Assembly: GCA_023229245.1 (NCBI GenBank)
Contig: JALNZU010000007.1
Span: 1 to 64,000 of the forward strand
From: Bacteroidales bacterium
Lineage (GTDB): Bacteria; Bacteroidota; Bacteroidia; Bacteroidales; F082
DNA length: 64,000 bases
Direction: 5' to 3'
Both the position numbers and the translations under genes were made by a program. The notes under the pieces were generated by a model. That model ran no database searches and had not been told where the DNA came from. It saw only the letters and a list, made by a program, of their open reading frames with translations. Of this stretch, positions 8,316 through 16,920 are shown piece after piece. Every line of letters begins with the position of its first letter. Position 1 is the stretch's first letter.

Positions 8316-9587
8316 ATGTTGGAGTTATTTCTGATTTATCTGTGGGAGCACAAATTGTTACAGCTACCTCTTTATACTACAGCTCAGGATGCTGTAGAAA
8401 TTCTTTCTTCAGGGAAAAGAAATACCGATAGCGGTCCTGATTTTGTCGACGCCCGAATTAAAATAGGTGATATTGTTTGGGCAGGCAGCATCGAAATGCA
8501 TATCAACGCATCCGACTGGTACAGACACGGTCATCAGTCTGATCCAGCATACAATAACGTAGTGTTGCATGTAGTGTATGAGCCTGACAAAGAAGTGGCT
8601 GATCATATGCAACGTCCTATACCTACCCTTTCGGTAAAAGACCGCTTCGATCCACAGCTTTTGCTTCGTTATCGAAGTTTTATCGACAGCCGCAGTTTCA
8701 TAGCTTGTGAGAAACAGCTTGCTAGTGTACAGCGTTTCACCTGGCTTTCGTGGTTAGACCGTATGGCAAGCGAGCGACTACAGGAAAAAGTTGAAGCAGT
8801 ATTGGAACATCTGAAACAATCAAGCAACGATTGGGATGAAATATTTTATCGTCAGCTTCTATCCAACTTCGGGATGAAGGTAAACGATCAGGCTTTTGCC
8901 CAGCTTGCCAGACTACTTCCTTTGCACTTATTGCTTCGACATATTAACAGGCCGGATCAGATTGAAGCTCTGCTATTTGGATTAGCCGGTTTATTAGACG
9001 CCCCATACACTGACCCTTATCCAAACAAACTGAAGCAGGAGTATTTGTTTTTAAAGCAAAAATACAGTTTAACATCTATGCCGGCCTCCCACTGGCGATT
9101 TATGCGGATGAGACCACAAAATTTCCCTACCATACGACTATCGCAGTTTGCCGCATTGATCCATAAAAACGGACGGCTATTTTCCAAAATACTGCATACC
9201 GAAACTGTTGAGAATATCATGCAGCTCTTTGAGGTGAATGCGTCAGAATACTGGGATAATCACTTTCGCTTCGATAAAATAAGCAAGGGAAAACCTAAGC
9301 ATCTCGGCAAGGAAACTATAAGCGTGTTGCTAATCAATGCAGTAGTCCAGATGCTTTTTGCATACGGAATTCATACCGAAAACCGGCAATATAGCGACAA
9401 CGCATTAATGCTACTCGAAAACCTTCCTCCTGAACACAATGCCGTGACACGTGGCTATGAAAAAGCCGGTTTATCCGTTACCAACGCTCTACACAGTCAG
9501 GCATTGCTGCATCTGAAAAGAAATTATTGCGATAAGAAGCGCTGTTTAGAATGCCGGATAGGTCAAATACTGATCAAAGCAAAATAA
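8316..9587 (+). CDS. DUF2851 family protein
   Basis: A 423-residue protein of the DUF2851 family, which is widespread in Bacteroidota and has no known function. The conserved start LELFLIYLWEHKLL is followed by SGKRNTDSGPDFVDARIKIGDIVWAGSIEMHINASDWYRHGH, the family signature, summarised here in parts; the acidic and His residues there could form an active site, but this is only inference. The C-terminus holds a compact Cys motif (CDKKRCLECRIG) that may bind metal. The frame opens 11 codons earlier, but the ATG at 8316 gives the family N-terminus. Confidence 0.85.
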   Translation: MLELFLIYLWEHKLLQLPLYTTAQDAVEILSSGKRNTDSGPDFVDARIKIGDIVWAGSIEMHINASDWYRHGHQSDPAYNNVVLHVVYEPDKEVADHMQRPIPTLSVKDRFDPQLLLRYRSFIDSRSFIACEKQLASVQRFTWLSWLDRMASERLQEKVEAVLEHLKQSSNDWDEIFYRQLLSNFGMKVNDQAFAQLARLLPLHLLLRHINRPDQIEALLFGLAGLLDAPYTDPYPNKLKQEYLFLKQKYSLTSMPASHWRFMRMRPQNFPTIRLSQFAALIHKNGRLFSKILHTETVENIMQLFEVNASEYWDNHFRFDKISKGKPKHLGKETISVLLINAVVQMLFAYGIHTENRQYSDNALMLLENLPPEHNAVTRGYEKAGLSVTNALHSQALLHLKRNYCDKKRCLECRIGQILIKAK

Positions 9588-9634
9588 ATAATATATATTA
9601 CGCTCATCCTAAGCGTATTATATATTATTTTATT
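9587..9634 (+). terminator. A/T-rich terminator after the DUF2851 gene
   Basis: An 18-bp inverted repeat with one mismatch (9587-9604 with 9612-9629) has a 7-base loop and runs into TTTTATTTG. It starts at the last base of the stop codon. Confidence 0.7.
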
Positions 9635-9743
9635 TGATTAGAATTTTTTTTTACACCTCCTATTCCCTATTTTTTTCATATTTGCGCGTTCGATAAAGCC
9701 ATTTTTTATGACTAACTGAGTATCAAATCAAACCTAACCAAAT

Positions 9744-11141
9744 ATGAGCAACATTTTAAATTGGATTGACCAAGGGATACAATGGTATAATGATTATATA
9801 GGCGGATATCTTATATTATTTTTACTGATTCCTACAGGAGTTTGGCTTATGTTTCGGTTGAGATTTCTGAACATCCGAAAACTTGGTCATTCTATTAAGG
9901 TTGTCTCTGGCAGGTATGATGTTCAAGGCGCACAGGGCGATGTCAATCATTTCAAGGCTTTAACAACAGCTCTTTCGGCTACTGTGGGAACAGGTAACAT
10001 AGTAGGGGTGGCTTTGGCTATATATCTTGGAGGTCCTGGGGCAGTTTTCTGGTTATGGGTTACCGGCTTTTTAGGCATGATCATCAAATACTCCGAAGTA
10101 ACCTTAGCTCAGAAATACAGGAAATTCAACAGCGACGGGACAGTATCGGGCGGCCCTATGTATTATATGGAATACGGCTTGAAAGATAAAATAGGTAAAT
10201 GGGCTAAGGTGATGGCATTGGTTTTTGCCACCGCCACTATATTTTGTTCTTTAGGTACCGGCAATATGGCACAATCCAACTCTATGTCGGATGCCTTGAT
10301 GACTAGTTATGCCATACCCACCTGGGTTTCCGGCCTGCTCATCACCTTTTTGGTGTTATTGGTCATAGTGGGTGGTATCAAACGCATTGGTGATGTTACA
10401 TCAGCTTTAGTTCCGTTTATGGCGATCATTTATATAGTAGCAGCCATGTTAGTATTAGTTGCAGAAGCTCCCCAATTACCGGCAGCCTTTGCACTGATCT
10501 TTAAAAGTGCTTTCACTGGTACAGCAGCAACAGGTGGATTTGTAGGTTCAACAGTTATCATGACTATGATATGGGGTATTCGGCGTGGGTTGTTTAGCAA
10601 TGAAGCCGGACAAGGTTCAGCACCTATCGCTCATGCAGCTGCCCGCACCACATATCCGGCACGAGAAGGAATAGTAGCCTTGCTTGAGCCTATGATAGAC
10701 ACAATAATTATTTGCAGCATGACCGCACTGATGATCATAGTTACAGGTGTGTGGCAATATGCAGGAAAAGGTGTGGGAATGACTGTAGAAGCAATGAATA
10801 TAGGACTGAAAATAATAGGTATTGACGGGATGGGTGGCCATATCATATCTCTAAGCTTGTTGTTATTTGCCTTTTCAACTATTATCAGCTGGTCGTATTA
10901 CGGGTCGAGAGCAGTCATTTATCTGATTGGTGAAAAAGCAGTCAAACCTTTCCTCTACTTATACGGTTTGTTTGTTTTTTTTGGTGCCATCTGGGGCATA
11001 GATATCGTCTGGCATTTTGTGGATATGACAATCACTTTTATGACTATTCCGAATCTGATAGCACTACATCTACTGTTTGGGATAGTGATCAAAGAAACGC
11101 GCCATTATTTTAAAGAGATGGCTCTACTGCCTAAAAAATAA
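9744..11141 (+). CDS. Sodium:alanine/glycine symporter (AGCS family)
   Basis: A 465-residue integral membrane protein that imports alanine or glycine with sodium. Family features are the N-terminal GVWLMFRLRFLNIRKLGHS, the conserved ALTTALSATVGTGNIVGVA, SGGPMYYMEYGL, and RRGLFSNEAGQGSAPIAHAAA. About ten hydrophobic segments can be counted. It stands alone between the DUF2851 terminator and the convergent msrB gene. The alanine dehydrogenase at 21.9 kb could use the alanine it imports, but the two genes are not linked. Confidence 0.92.
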   Translation: MSNILNWIDQGIQWYNDYIGGYLILFLLIPTGVWLMFRLRFLNIRKLGHSIKVVSGRYDVQGAQGDVNHFKALTTALSATVGTGNIVGVALAIYLGGPGAVFWLWVTGFLGMIIKYSEVTLAQKYRKFNSDGTVSGGPMYYMEYGLKDKIGKWAKVMALVFATATIFCSLGTGNMAQSNSMSDALMTSYAIPTWVSGLLITFLVLLVIVGGIKRIGDVTSALVPFMAIIYIVAAMLVLVAEAPQLPAAFALIFKSAFTGTAATGGFVGSTVIMTMIWGIRRGLFSNEAGQGSAPIAHAAARTTYPAREGIVALLEPMIDTIIICSMTALMIIVTGVWQYAGKGVGMTVEAMNIGLKIIGIDGMGGHIISLSLLLFAFSTIISWSYYGSRAVIYLIGEKAVKPFLYLYGLFVFFGAIWGIDIVWHFVDMTITFMTIPNLIALHLLFGIVIKETRHYFKEMALLPKK

Positions 11142-11179
11142 ACACCTGATACTCGTGATTGATTTTCGGTACTACCTCA

Positions 11180-11692
11180 CTACTTCTCTGCATCAAATTC
11201 CAGGGCAGCAGAGTTAACACAATAGCGAAGTCCGGTCGGATCGGGGCCATCTGTAAACACATGTCCAAGATGTCCACCACATCGAGCACATTTTATTTCG
11301 ACACGTACCATCCCAAAGGTAGTATCCACAGCCTCTACAATCTTAGTTTTATCAATTGCGTCAAAAAAGCTTGGCCATCCAGAGCCTGAATCATATTTGG
11401 TCTCAGATGAGAATAGTATGGTGTTGCACCCAGCACAACGATACCGGCCCTTTTCGTGATGATCTACATATTTCCCAGTAAAAGGCGGTTCTGTACTACA
11501 CTGCCTGAGTACTGAATATTTCTCAGCCCCTAACTCGGCCAACCATTCTGCTTCTGTTTTTTCCATGATCAAAAATGTTGTATCTATAAGACTGTTTGAT
11601 GCTTGAAATTGTTTTTTCAAACTTCTGCTGCGGCATGAATTGTATCCACAAACAATCATTGTCGCAAGCAATAGCATGAAAGCTGTTCGCAT
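11180..11692 (-). CDS. msrB: Peptide-methionine (R)-S-oxide reductase, membrane-targeted
   Basis: MsrB repairs oxidised methionine (R form) in proteins. Seen are the two zinc-binding pairs CAGC and CARC, the core YDSGSGWPSF and GGHLGHVFTDGP, and the catalytic cysteine in RYCVNS near the C-terminus; RQCSTEPPF supplies a likely resolving cysteine. From ATG 11692 the protein has 170 residues and starts with a hydrophobic segment (MRTAFMLLLATMIVCGYNSC) that looks like a signal or lipoprotein peptide, though the lipobox is imperfect. So it probably acts in the periplasm. The upstream in-frame extension to 11791 does not look like part of the protein. Confidence 0.88.
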   Translation of the reverse strand: MRTAFMLLLATMIVCGYNSCRSRSLKKQFQASNSLIDTTFLIMEKTEAEWLAELGAEKYSVLRQCSTEPPFTGKYVDHHEKGRYRCAGCNTILFSSETKYDSGSGWPSFFDAIDKTKIVEAVDTTFGMVRVEIKCARCGGHLGHVFTDGPDPTGLRYCVNSAALEFDAEK

Positions 11693-11861
11693 ATTCGCAT
11701 CTTTAATTTTATCTATCAGATAAACAATACAACTTCCAAAATGTTTGCAGTAGATGGTTAGTGAGCTATGTGATAATTTCTGATCTGCCAAAAAAAATCG
11801 ATCTCAGATATATTTTTTTGGCTACTTTTGAAAAGTAATGTTCGTGTTAACAATCATCCAT

Positions 11862-11869
11862 TAGTTTTG
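11862..11869 (+). promoter_or_regulatory. Promoter element 5 bases before a start codon
   Basis: TAGTTTTG fits the TAnnTTTG -7 consensus and ends five bases before the ATG at 11875. If used, transcription would begin at or very near that ATG, giving a leaderless mRNA. TTCG at 11841-11844 is a weak -33 candidate, 17 bases away. Confidence 0.5.
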
Positions 11870-11874
11870 TCTGC

Positions 11875-14742
11875 ATGTTGATCCGTCTGTTGTTTATATT
11901 TTCTGTAGTAGCTTTCATTTCGATTGGTTCGGTTTCTGCCAAGACTGCCGATCCACATGATGTAGCTCTGAAAACTGAGGACCTATTGGCTGTAGCCCGC
12001 TCGGTTCATCTGCCCGACAGCACACGTTTTCAAGCATATATTGATATCGCCTCTGCATTGATTGAGCTACCTCAGCTGCCGCTACCTGTCACATTAAAAG
12101 AATTATTGGAAGAAGGCCTTAAGACAGCAATTCAACTAAAAAAAGAAGATGAATGGTTGAATTATGTGGATGAGAAAGGCAAATATGAGCGCATGAATTA
12201 TCAATACGATAAAGCAATATTTTGGTATCGGTTGCAAAACGAGTGGGCCGATTCACTTGGGATACTTCACAGCAGGGCATCCGCACTGAATAATCTGGGG
12301 CTTATCTACAGACGTAATGACGATTATCCGGCTGCCATTGATTCGTATCAACAAGCACTTAAGATTGCTGATGAAACCAACAACTATCAGGCTTATGTAT
12401 TTGCTACCAACGGATTGGGTAATATTTACTTAGAATTAGAGAATCTGACCGAAGCCATGTACAATTTCAGGCTGTGTTTGCGGATGGAACAAAGTTTAAA
12501 CAACTTAGTTGGTGTTGCGATAAACCTCAATAATATTGGACATGTGTATGCCAAGTCGGGTGAACATGAAAAAGCGTTGGACTATTTTATGCTCTCCCTT
12601 GAGGTAAACCGTGAAATAGGATCACAACGCGGCATAGCCATTTGTTATACCGACATAGGTGATGTATATCGTGCACGTGGTGAAAATGATAAGGCACTGA
12701 ATTACTATCAGATGAGTGCTAGCCTTTGCGAAGCAATCAATGAGCTATACTATTTAGCAATCAGTTATCTGCGAATGGCTGAGTTATATGCACATCAGGA
12801 AGCCACCTGGAAAGCTATGGAATATGCTGGCAAAGCTATTGAGCTGTCGCAACAAACCAGACAAAGATCCAACTTAGCCAATGCCTTCCAACTGATGTAC
12901 CAGCTCCAGCGAAAACATGGCAACATTCAAAAGGCTATTGAGTTTCTGGAAAAAGCTACCGCACTCAACGACAGCATCCTTAACGAAAGCACTCAACATA
13001 CAATTTTTCAAATGCAGGCTACCTTCAACAGAGAAATGGCGAATAACCAAATCACTATGCTGCAAAACGAAAGAGAAATAGCCCGCCTTCAAATAAAAAA
13101 ACAAAAAGCAGTCAGTAATTTAGTCGTCAGTGGTTTATTTATCTTAATAATTGGATTAGTTACTTTGTTTTGGATCTTACGTTTAAAGGCACGGGCTAAT
13201 CGGACCCTACTGACTAAAAACAAAGAGATTGAAGAGGCAAGGATCAAGCTGAGCGAATCCAATCAACAACTTTTGTTGGCCAAACAAGAAGCTGAACGAT
13301 CCAATCAGTTGAAGAGTCAGTTTTTAGCCAATATGAGTCATGAAATCAGGACACCTATGAACTCGGTCATAGGATTTACCGAGCTGCTCTCTAAACTACT
13401 CACCGATCCCAAACATCTGCGGTATCTGGATTCGATCCAATACAACGGAAGGGTGTTGCTTGAGCTCATAGACGATATTTTAGACCTCTCACGTATCGAA
13501 GCCGGCAAAGCTGAAAAAGCTGTTTTACATCCGGTAGATATTCCCATGCTGTTTCGTCGAATAGCCGAAGTATTCTCCTTGCAGGCATCCCGGCAAGAGT
13601 TGCAGTTTGAATTTGAATGCAGCCCTGATGTACCCGAGTTTATACTGATGAATGAAAGTGGTATCAGGCAAGTGTTATTCAATTTAGTAGCTAATGCAAT
13701 AAAGTTCACTCCAAATGGGATCATTCGTCTGACAGCTGATGCCGTCCAGTTCACACAAACCAAATGCAGCCTGACAATTGCTGTGGAAGATAATGGACAA
13801 GGCATACGAGAAAAAGACCAGCTATTTGTTTTTGAAGCCTTTTATCAAGCCTCTGACAACCGCTTTTCCCAAAAAGGTACAGGATTAGGCTTAGCTATTA
13901 CAAAACGATTAGTAGAAACAATGAACGGCAGCATCACACTAAACAGCACCTATGGTCAGGGAACAACCTTTACTATTTATTTTCCTGAGCTTGCCATAGT
14001 CAGTCTACAAAGTGCGTTGCGCTTGATTGAAGCTGAAGAAAGTGGCAGCACATCTACTGCACAGATATGCATGATCAGTAAAAATATGAACCTGAATCAT
14101 TTTGTTGATTCGCTGCTACGTGAAACCGGAAAGCTGTGCGATCTGTATGAGTTTATCGACCGGATGACCATATTCGATAACGAATATCAAATAGTACTAT
14201 GGGATGCCGATATGATTAAGTCCTTTATACACAATCAGCAAGTACCCGCTTTTATCAGCTCCAACCCCTCGCAACAACACATAGTTCTGTACAACACCAC
14301 TGATACTAAATTTACAGAGGGCTTACCCGGATTAACAAGCTATTCGATTTTAAAAGACAAGGTAAAAATAAAAGACCTGCTGACGACAAAAGAATTATCC
14401 GATAACAAGTCTGAAGAATCTTTGTTGAAAGAAGATATGTTTGCTAAACAACCTATTACACCTGAGCTTATTAAGTTGATTGAAGATTTTCATCAGGTTC
14501 AACAAACTAATGTGATTCAGGAAATACGGCTCTTTGCGACCCATTTAGCCCATTACGGCGAAAAAGCCGGATGGCCCTTTATGTCCGACACAGGCAGGCA
14601 ACTGATAGAAGCTGCCGATTCGTTTGATATAGTACATATGGGAGAATTAATGGACCAGATAGCAAATAGTATCAAACATATAGAAGAACTACATGCAACA
14701 TCATTAACGAATCCAAGCCATGAAAAACCAGACAAACCATAA
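11875..14742 (+). CDS. TPR sensor histidine kinase with degraded receiver domain
   Basis: A 955-residue membrane sensor. After a signal peptide (to about residue 22) come some six TPR-type repeats in the periplasm (about 90-370), a coiled coil, one transmembrane segment near 415-440, a HisKA domain with SQFLANMSHEIRTPMNSVIGF and an ATP-binding domain with NLVANAIKFTPNG, VEDNGQGI and GTGLGLAI. The C-terminal 200 residues resemble a receiver: IVLWDADM lines up with the usual phospho-Asp strand, but the acidic pair at the domain start is missing. A helical tail follows. Its last 23 bases overlap the next gene, so the two proteins are made together and probably form one phosphorelay. Confidence 0.9.
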   Translation: MLIRLLFIFSVVAFISIGSVSAKTADPHDVALKTEDLLAVARSVHLPDSTRFQAYIDIASALIELPQLPLPVTLKELLEEGLKTAIQLKKEDEWLNYVDEKGKYERMNYQYDKAIFWYRLQNEWADSLGILHSRASALNNLGLIYRRNDDYPAAIDSYQQALKIADETNNYQAYVFATNGLGNIYLELENLTEAMYNFRLCLRMEQSLNNLVGVAINLNNIGHVYAKSGEHEKALDYFMLSLEVNREIGSQRGIAICYTDIGDVYRARGENDKALNYYQMSASLCEAINELYYLAISYLRMAELYAHQEATWKAMEYAGKAIELSQQTRQRSNLANAFQLMYQLQRKHGNIQKAIEFLEKATALNDSILNESTQHTIFQMQATFNREMANNQITMLQNEREIARLQIKKQKAVSNLVVSGLFILIIGLVTLFWILRLKARANRTLLTKNKEIEEARIKLSESNQQLLLAKQEAERSNQLKSQFLANMSHEIRTPMNSVIGFTELLSKLLTDPKHLRYLDSIQYNGRVLLELIDDILDLSRIEAGKAEKAVLHPVDIPMLFRRIAEVFSLQASRQELQFEFECSPDVPEFILMNESGIRQVLFNLVANAIKFTPNGIIRLTADAVQFTQTKCSLTIAVEDNGQGIREKDQLFVFEAFYQASDNRFSQKGTGLGLAITKRLVETMNGSITLNSTYGQGTTFTIYFPELAIVSLQSALRLIEAEESGSTSTAQICMISKNMNLNHFVDSLLRETGKLCDLYEFIDRMTIFDNEYQIVLWDADMIKSFIHNQQVPAFISSNPSQQHIVLYNTTDTKFTEGLPGLTSYSILKDKVKIKDLLTTKELSDNKSEESLLKEDMFAKQPITPELIKLIEDFHQVQQTNVIQEIRLFATHLAHYGEKAGWPFMSDTGRQLIEAADSFDIVHMGELMDQIANSIKHIEELHATSLTNPSHEKPDKP

Positions 14743-15886
14743 AATACTTATTGTAGACGACAATCCGCGCAACATTCAGATAGTAGGTAATATGTTGCAT
14801 GAAAAAGATATACAAATAGCCTATGCTACTGATGCATCCAAAGCGTTGCAGATGACGGCTGTTAACCGATACGACTTATTTTTACTAGATATTATGATGC
14901 CCGGTATGGATGGATTTGAGCTTTGCAGGCAGCTTCGGAGCAACAAACAACACGAGCATGTACCCATTATTTTCCTTACTGCCAAAACAGATTCCGACAG
15001 CATCATCAAAGGGTTCTCTATAGGAGCAAACGATTATGTTACCAAGCCATTCAATAGTGCCGAATTGATCGCTCGGGTAGAAACCCATTTAGAGTTATAC
15101 GATAAAACTCTTCAACTCAATGAGTTCAATAAAGAGTTAGAAAACAAGGTGATTGAACGCACCAAGCAGTTAGCCCTTGCCAATCAACAACTTAAGCGGT
15201 TGGAAAAAGCTAAGAGCGAATTTCTGGCTCTGATGAGCCATGAACTTCGCAACCCATTGAATGGAGTCATAGGATTGACCGGGCTACTACAAAAAACGGA
15301 ACTCAGCAACGAGCAGCAGGAATATATCGGCTCACTGATAGAAGCAGCCTCACGCCTGAGCACCTTCTCCGAATTAGCTTTACTGATAACCTCATTACGT
15401 AGCTTAAATCAAGAACCCGATCTATACCCTACCCTGATCAAATATACTATAGAGGTAGCTATTGACAATGTCTCACACAATCTGAAAAAACAACAATTGA
15501 GCATACAAAAAAACTTTGAGACACCCGAGATGCAGCTATTAGTAGATGCACATCTAATGCTTCGATGTTTGGAAATGGTGATTGAAAATGCAATATATCA
15601 CTCACCTAAGGGTGGCATTGTCACTATTAGTCTGTTACAGGAGACCGAACTGTTGGACTGCATATGTATCAGCAATCAGGGTAAAGGTTTTGACGAAGAA
15701 GTGTTGCAGTTGTTCAACGACAACAAAGTAGGTGGCCAGTTGCTTTCAAACGATGGAGCAGGCTTGTTATTAGCTGCTATCCAACTGATTATGGAAGTGC
15801 ATAATGGCTTCCTACAATTGTTTAATAACCCAGAAGGTGAAGGAGCTACCGTAAAATTACTTTTTCGTAAACAGCCGGCTAAATGA
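14720..15886 (+). CDS. Receiver-histidine kinase protein with atypical ATPase domain
   Basis: A 388-residue cytoplasmic protein. The receiver domain (1-125) looks intact: ILIVDDNPRN, phospho-Asp in FLLDIMMPGMDGFEL, TAKTDS and VTKPFNS. A coiled linker leads to a HisKA segment with FLALMSHELRNPLNGVIGL, keeping the phosphorylatable His. The ATP-binding domain is worn: the N box is ENAIYHSPKGG, but the usual DxGxG is SNQGKGF (Asp lost) and the G2 box is GAGLLLA. So ATP hydrolysis may be weak or absent. It overlaps the TPR kinase gene by 23 bases and is followed after 16 bases by a metal exporter gene. No DNA-binding domain is present, so the output is unknown. Confidence 0.9.
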   Translation: MKNQTNHKILIVDDNPRNIQIVGNMLHEKDIQIAYATDASKALQMTAVNRYDLFLLDIMMPGMDGFELCRQLRSNKQHEHVPIIFLTAKTDSDSIIKGFSIGANDYVTKPFNSAELIARVETHLELYDKTLQLNEFNKELENKVIERTKQLALANQQLKRLEKAKSEFLALMSHELRNPLNGVIGLTGLLQKTELSNEQQEYIGSLIEAASRLSTFSELALLITSLRSLNQEPDLYPTLIKYTIEVAIDNVSHNLKKQQLSIQKNFETPEMQLLVDAHLMLRCLEMVIENAIYHSPKGGIVTISLLQETELLDCICISNQGKGFDEEVLQLFNDNKVGGQLLSNDGAGLLLAAIQLIMEVHNGFLQLFNNPEGEGATVKLLFRKQPAK

Positions 15887-15902
15887 TAGCAATCTAATTA
15901 GT

Positions 15903-16814
15903 ATGGAAACAAAAAAGCGGCTTGAAGAAGGGAAAAGGATCACCTTTATCGGATTACTCATTAATATTTTGTTAACGGTAGTAAAGCTGTTAGCTGGCAG
16001 CCTTGGGAAGAGTGCCGCCATGTTAGCCGACGGAATACATTCACTATCAGACATAATCACCGATGTAGTAGTAGTAGCATTTGTTTCGGTAGGAGGCAAA
16101 GAAAGCGATCAAAATCATCATTACGGTCATGGTAAGTTTGAAACTTTTGCCGTGATGTTGATCAGCTTCACCTTGCTGATAGTAGGTATTGGCATCAGTT
16201 GGGAAGCCTTGAAACATATCATCTCACATTTGCAGGGAAGCATACTTGATAAGCCAAGGCATATCGCACTATATGCTGCTTTAGCTTCTATTATTGTTAA
16301 AGAGCTCTTGTTCTGGTGGACGATTCATATAGGAAAAAACATTAATAACGAAGCTGTTATAGCCAATGCATGGCATCATCGCTCGGATGCATTTTCTTCC
16401 ATAGGTACTGCAGTAGGTATATCCGGTGCCATTTTTTTAGGACCTTCATGGCGACTGCTTGATCCGCTTGCCGGGATGATAGTCAGTGTGTTTATCATAC
16501 GGATGGCTTGGAATTTAGGCATTCCAAGTATCAATGAGCTGTTGGAAACTGCACTACCGGAGCACATACGCAAAGAAATGGCTACTATTATCAGCAGTCA
16601 AGACGGAGTCAAAGGATTTCACAGATTACGCACCCGTAAAATAGGATCTAAATATGCCATAGAGCTGCATGTAAAAGTAGAGAAAACGCTCAGCGTAGAA
16701 GAATCACATCAGATTGCTACCAATATAGAGAACGCACTTAGAAAACAATACGGACAACAAACTCATATAGGAGTACATATAGAACCATTTTACGCACCGG
16801 ATGAGACTCACTGA
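15903..16814 (+). CDS. Cation diffusion facilitator (metal exporter)
   Basis: A 303-residue CDF-family protein, which exports zinc, iron or similar ions in exchange for protons. The two metal-site motifs are clear: ADGIHSLSD in the second membrane helix and NAWHHRSDAFSS in the fifth. About six membrane segments precede a soluble C-terminal domain (from about residue 210, with HRLRTRKIGSKYAIELHV), as in FieF/YiiP. It starts 16 bases after the receiver-kinase gene on the same strand, so it is likely in that operon; a link between the phosphorelay and metal stress is an inference from this. Confidence 0.93.
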   Translation: METKKRLEEGKRITFIGLLINILLTVVKLLAGSLGKSAAMLADGIHSLSDIITDVVVVAFVSVGGKESDQNHHYGHGKFETFAVMLISFTLLIVGIGISWEALKHIISHLQGSILDKPRHIALYAALASIIVKELLFWWTIHIGKNINNEAVIANAWHHRSDAFSSIGTAVGISGAIFLGPSWRLLDPLAGMIVSVFIIRMAWNLGIPSINELLETALPEHIRKEMATIISSQDGVKGFHRLRTRKIGSKYAIELHVKVEKTLSVEESHQIATNIENALRKQYGQQTHIGVHIEPFYAPDETH

Positions 16815-16920
16815 AAACCCTGAAGCATTCATCAAATCAATAAAATAGAGAGCGGTAGTTTATGATTTCATTGATAGAAGCTGCCTTTACAGCACTAATA
16901 AAATATCTCGGTTTATTTCC

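Noticed and set aside
13338..13805. 155-codon minus-strand frame inside the TPR kinase gene
   Set aside because: It lies wholly opposite the HisKA/ATPase coding region, is Ser/Cys-rich low-complexity and matches no family, so it is a shadow frame.
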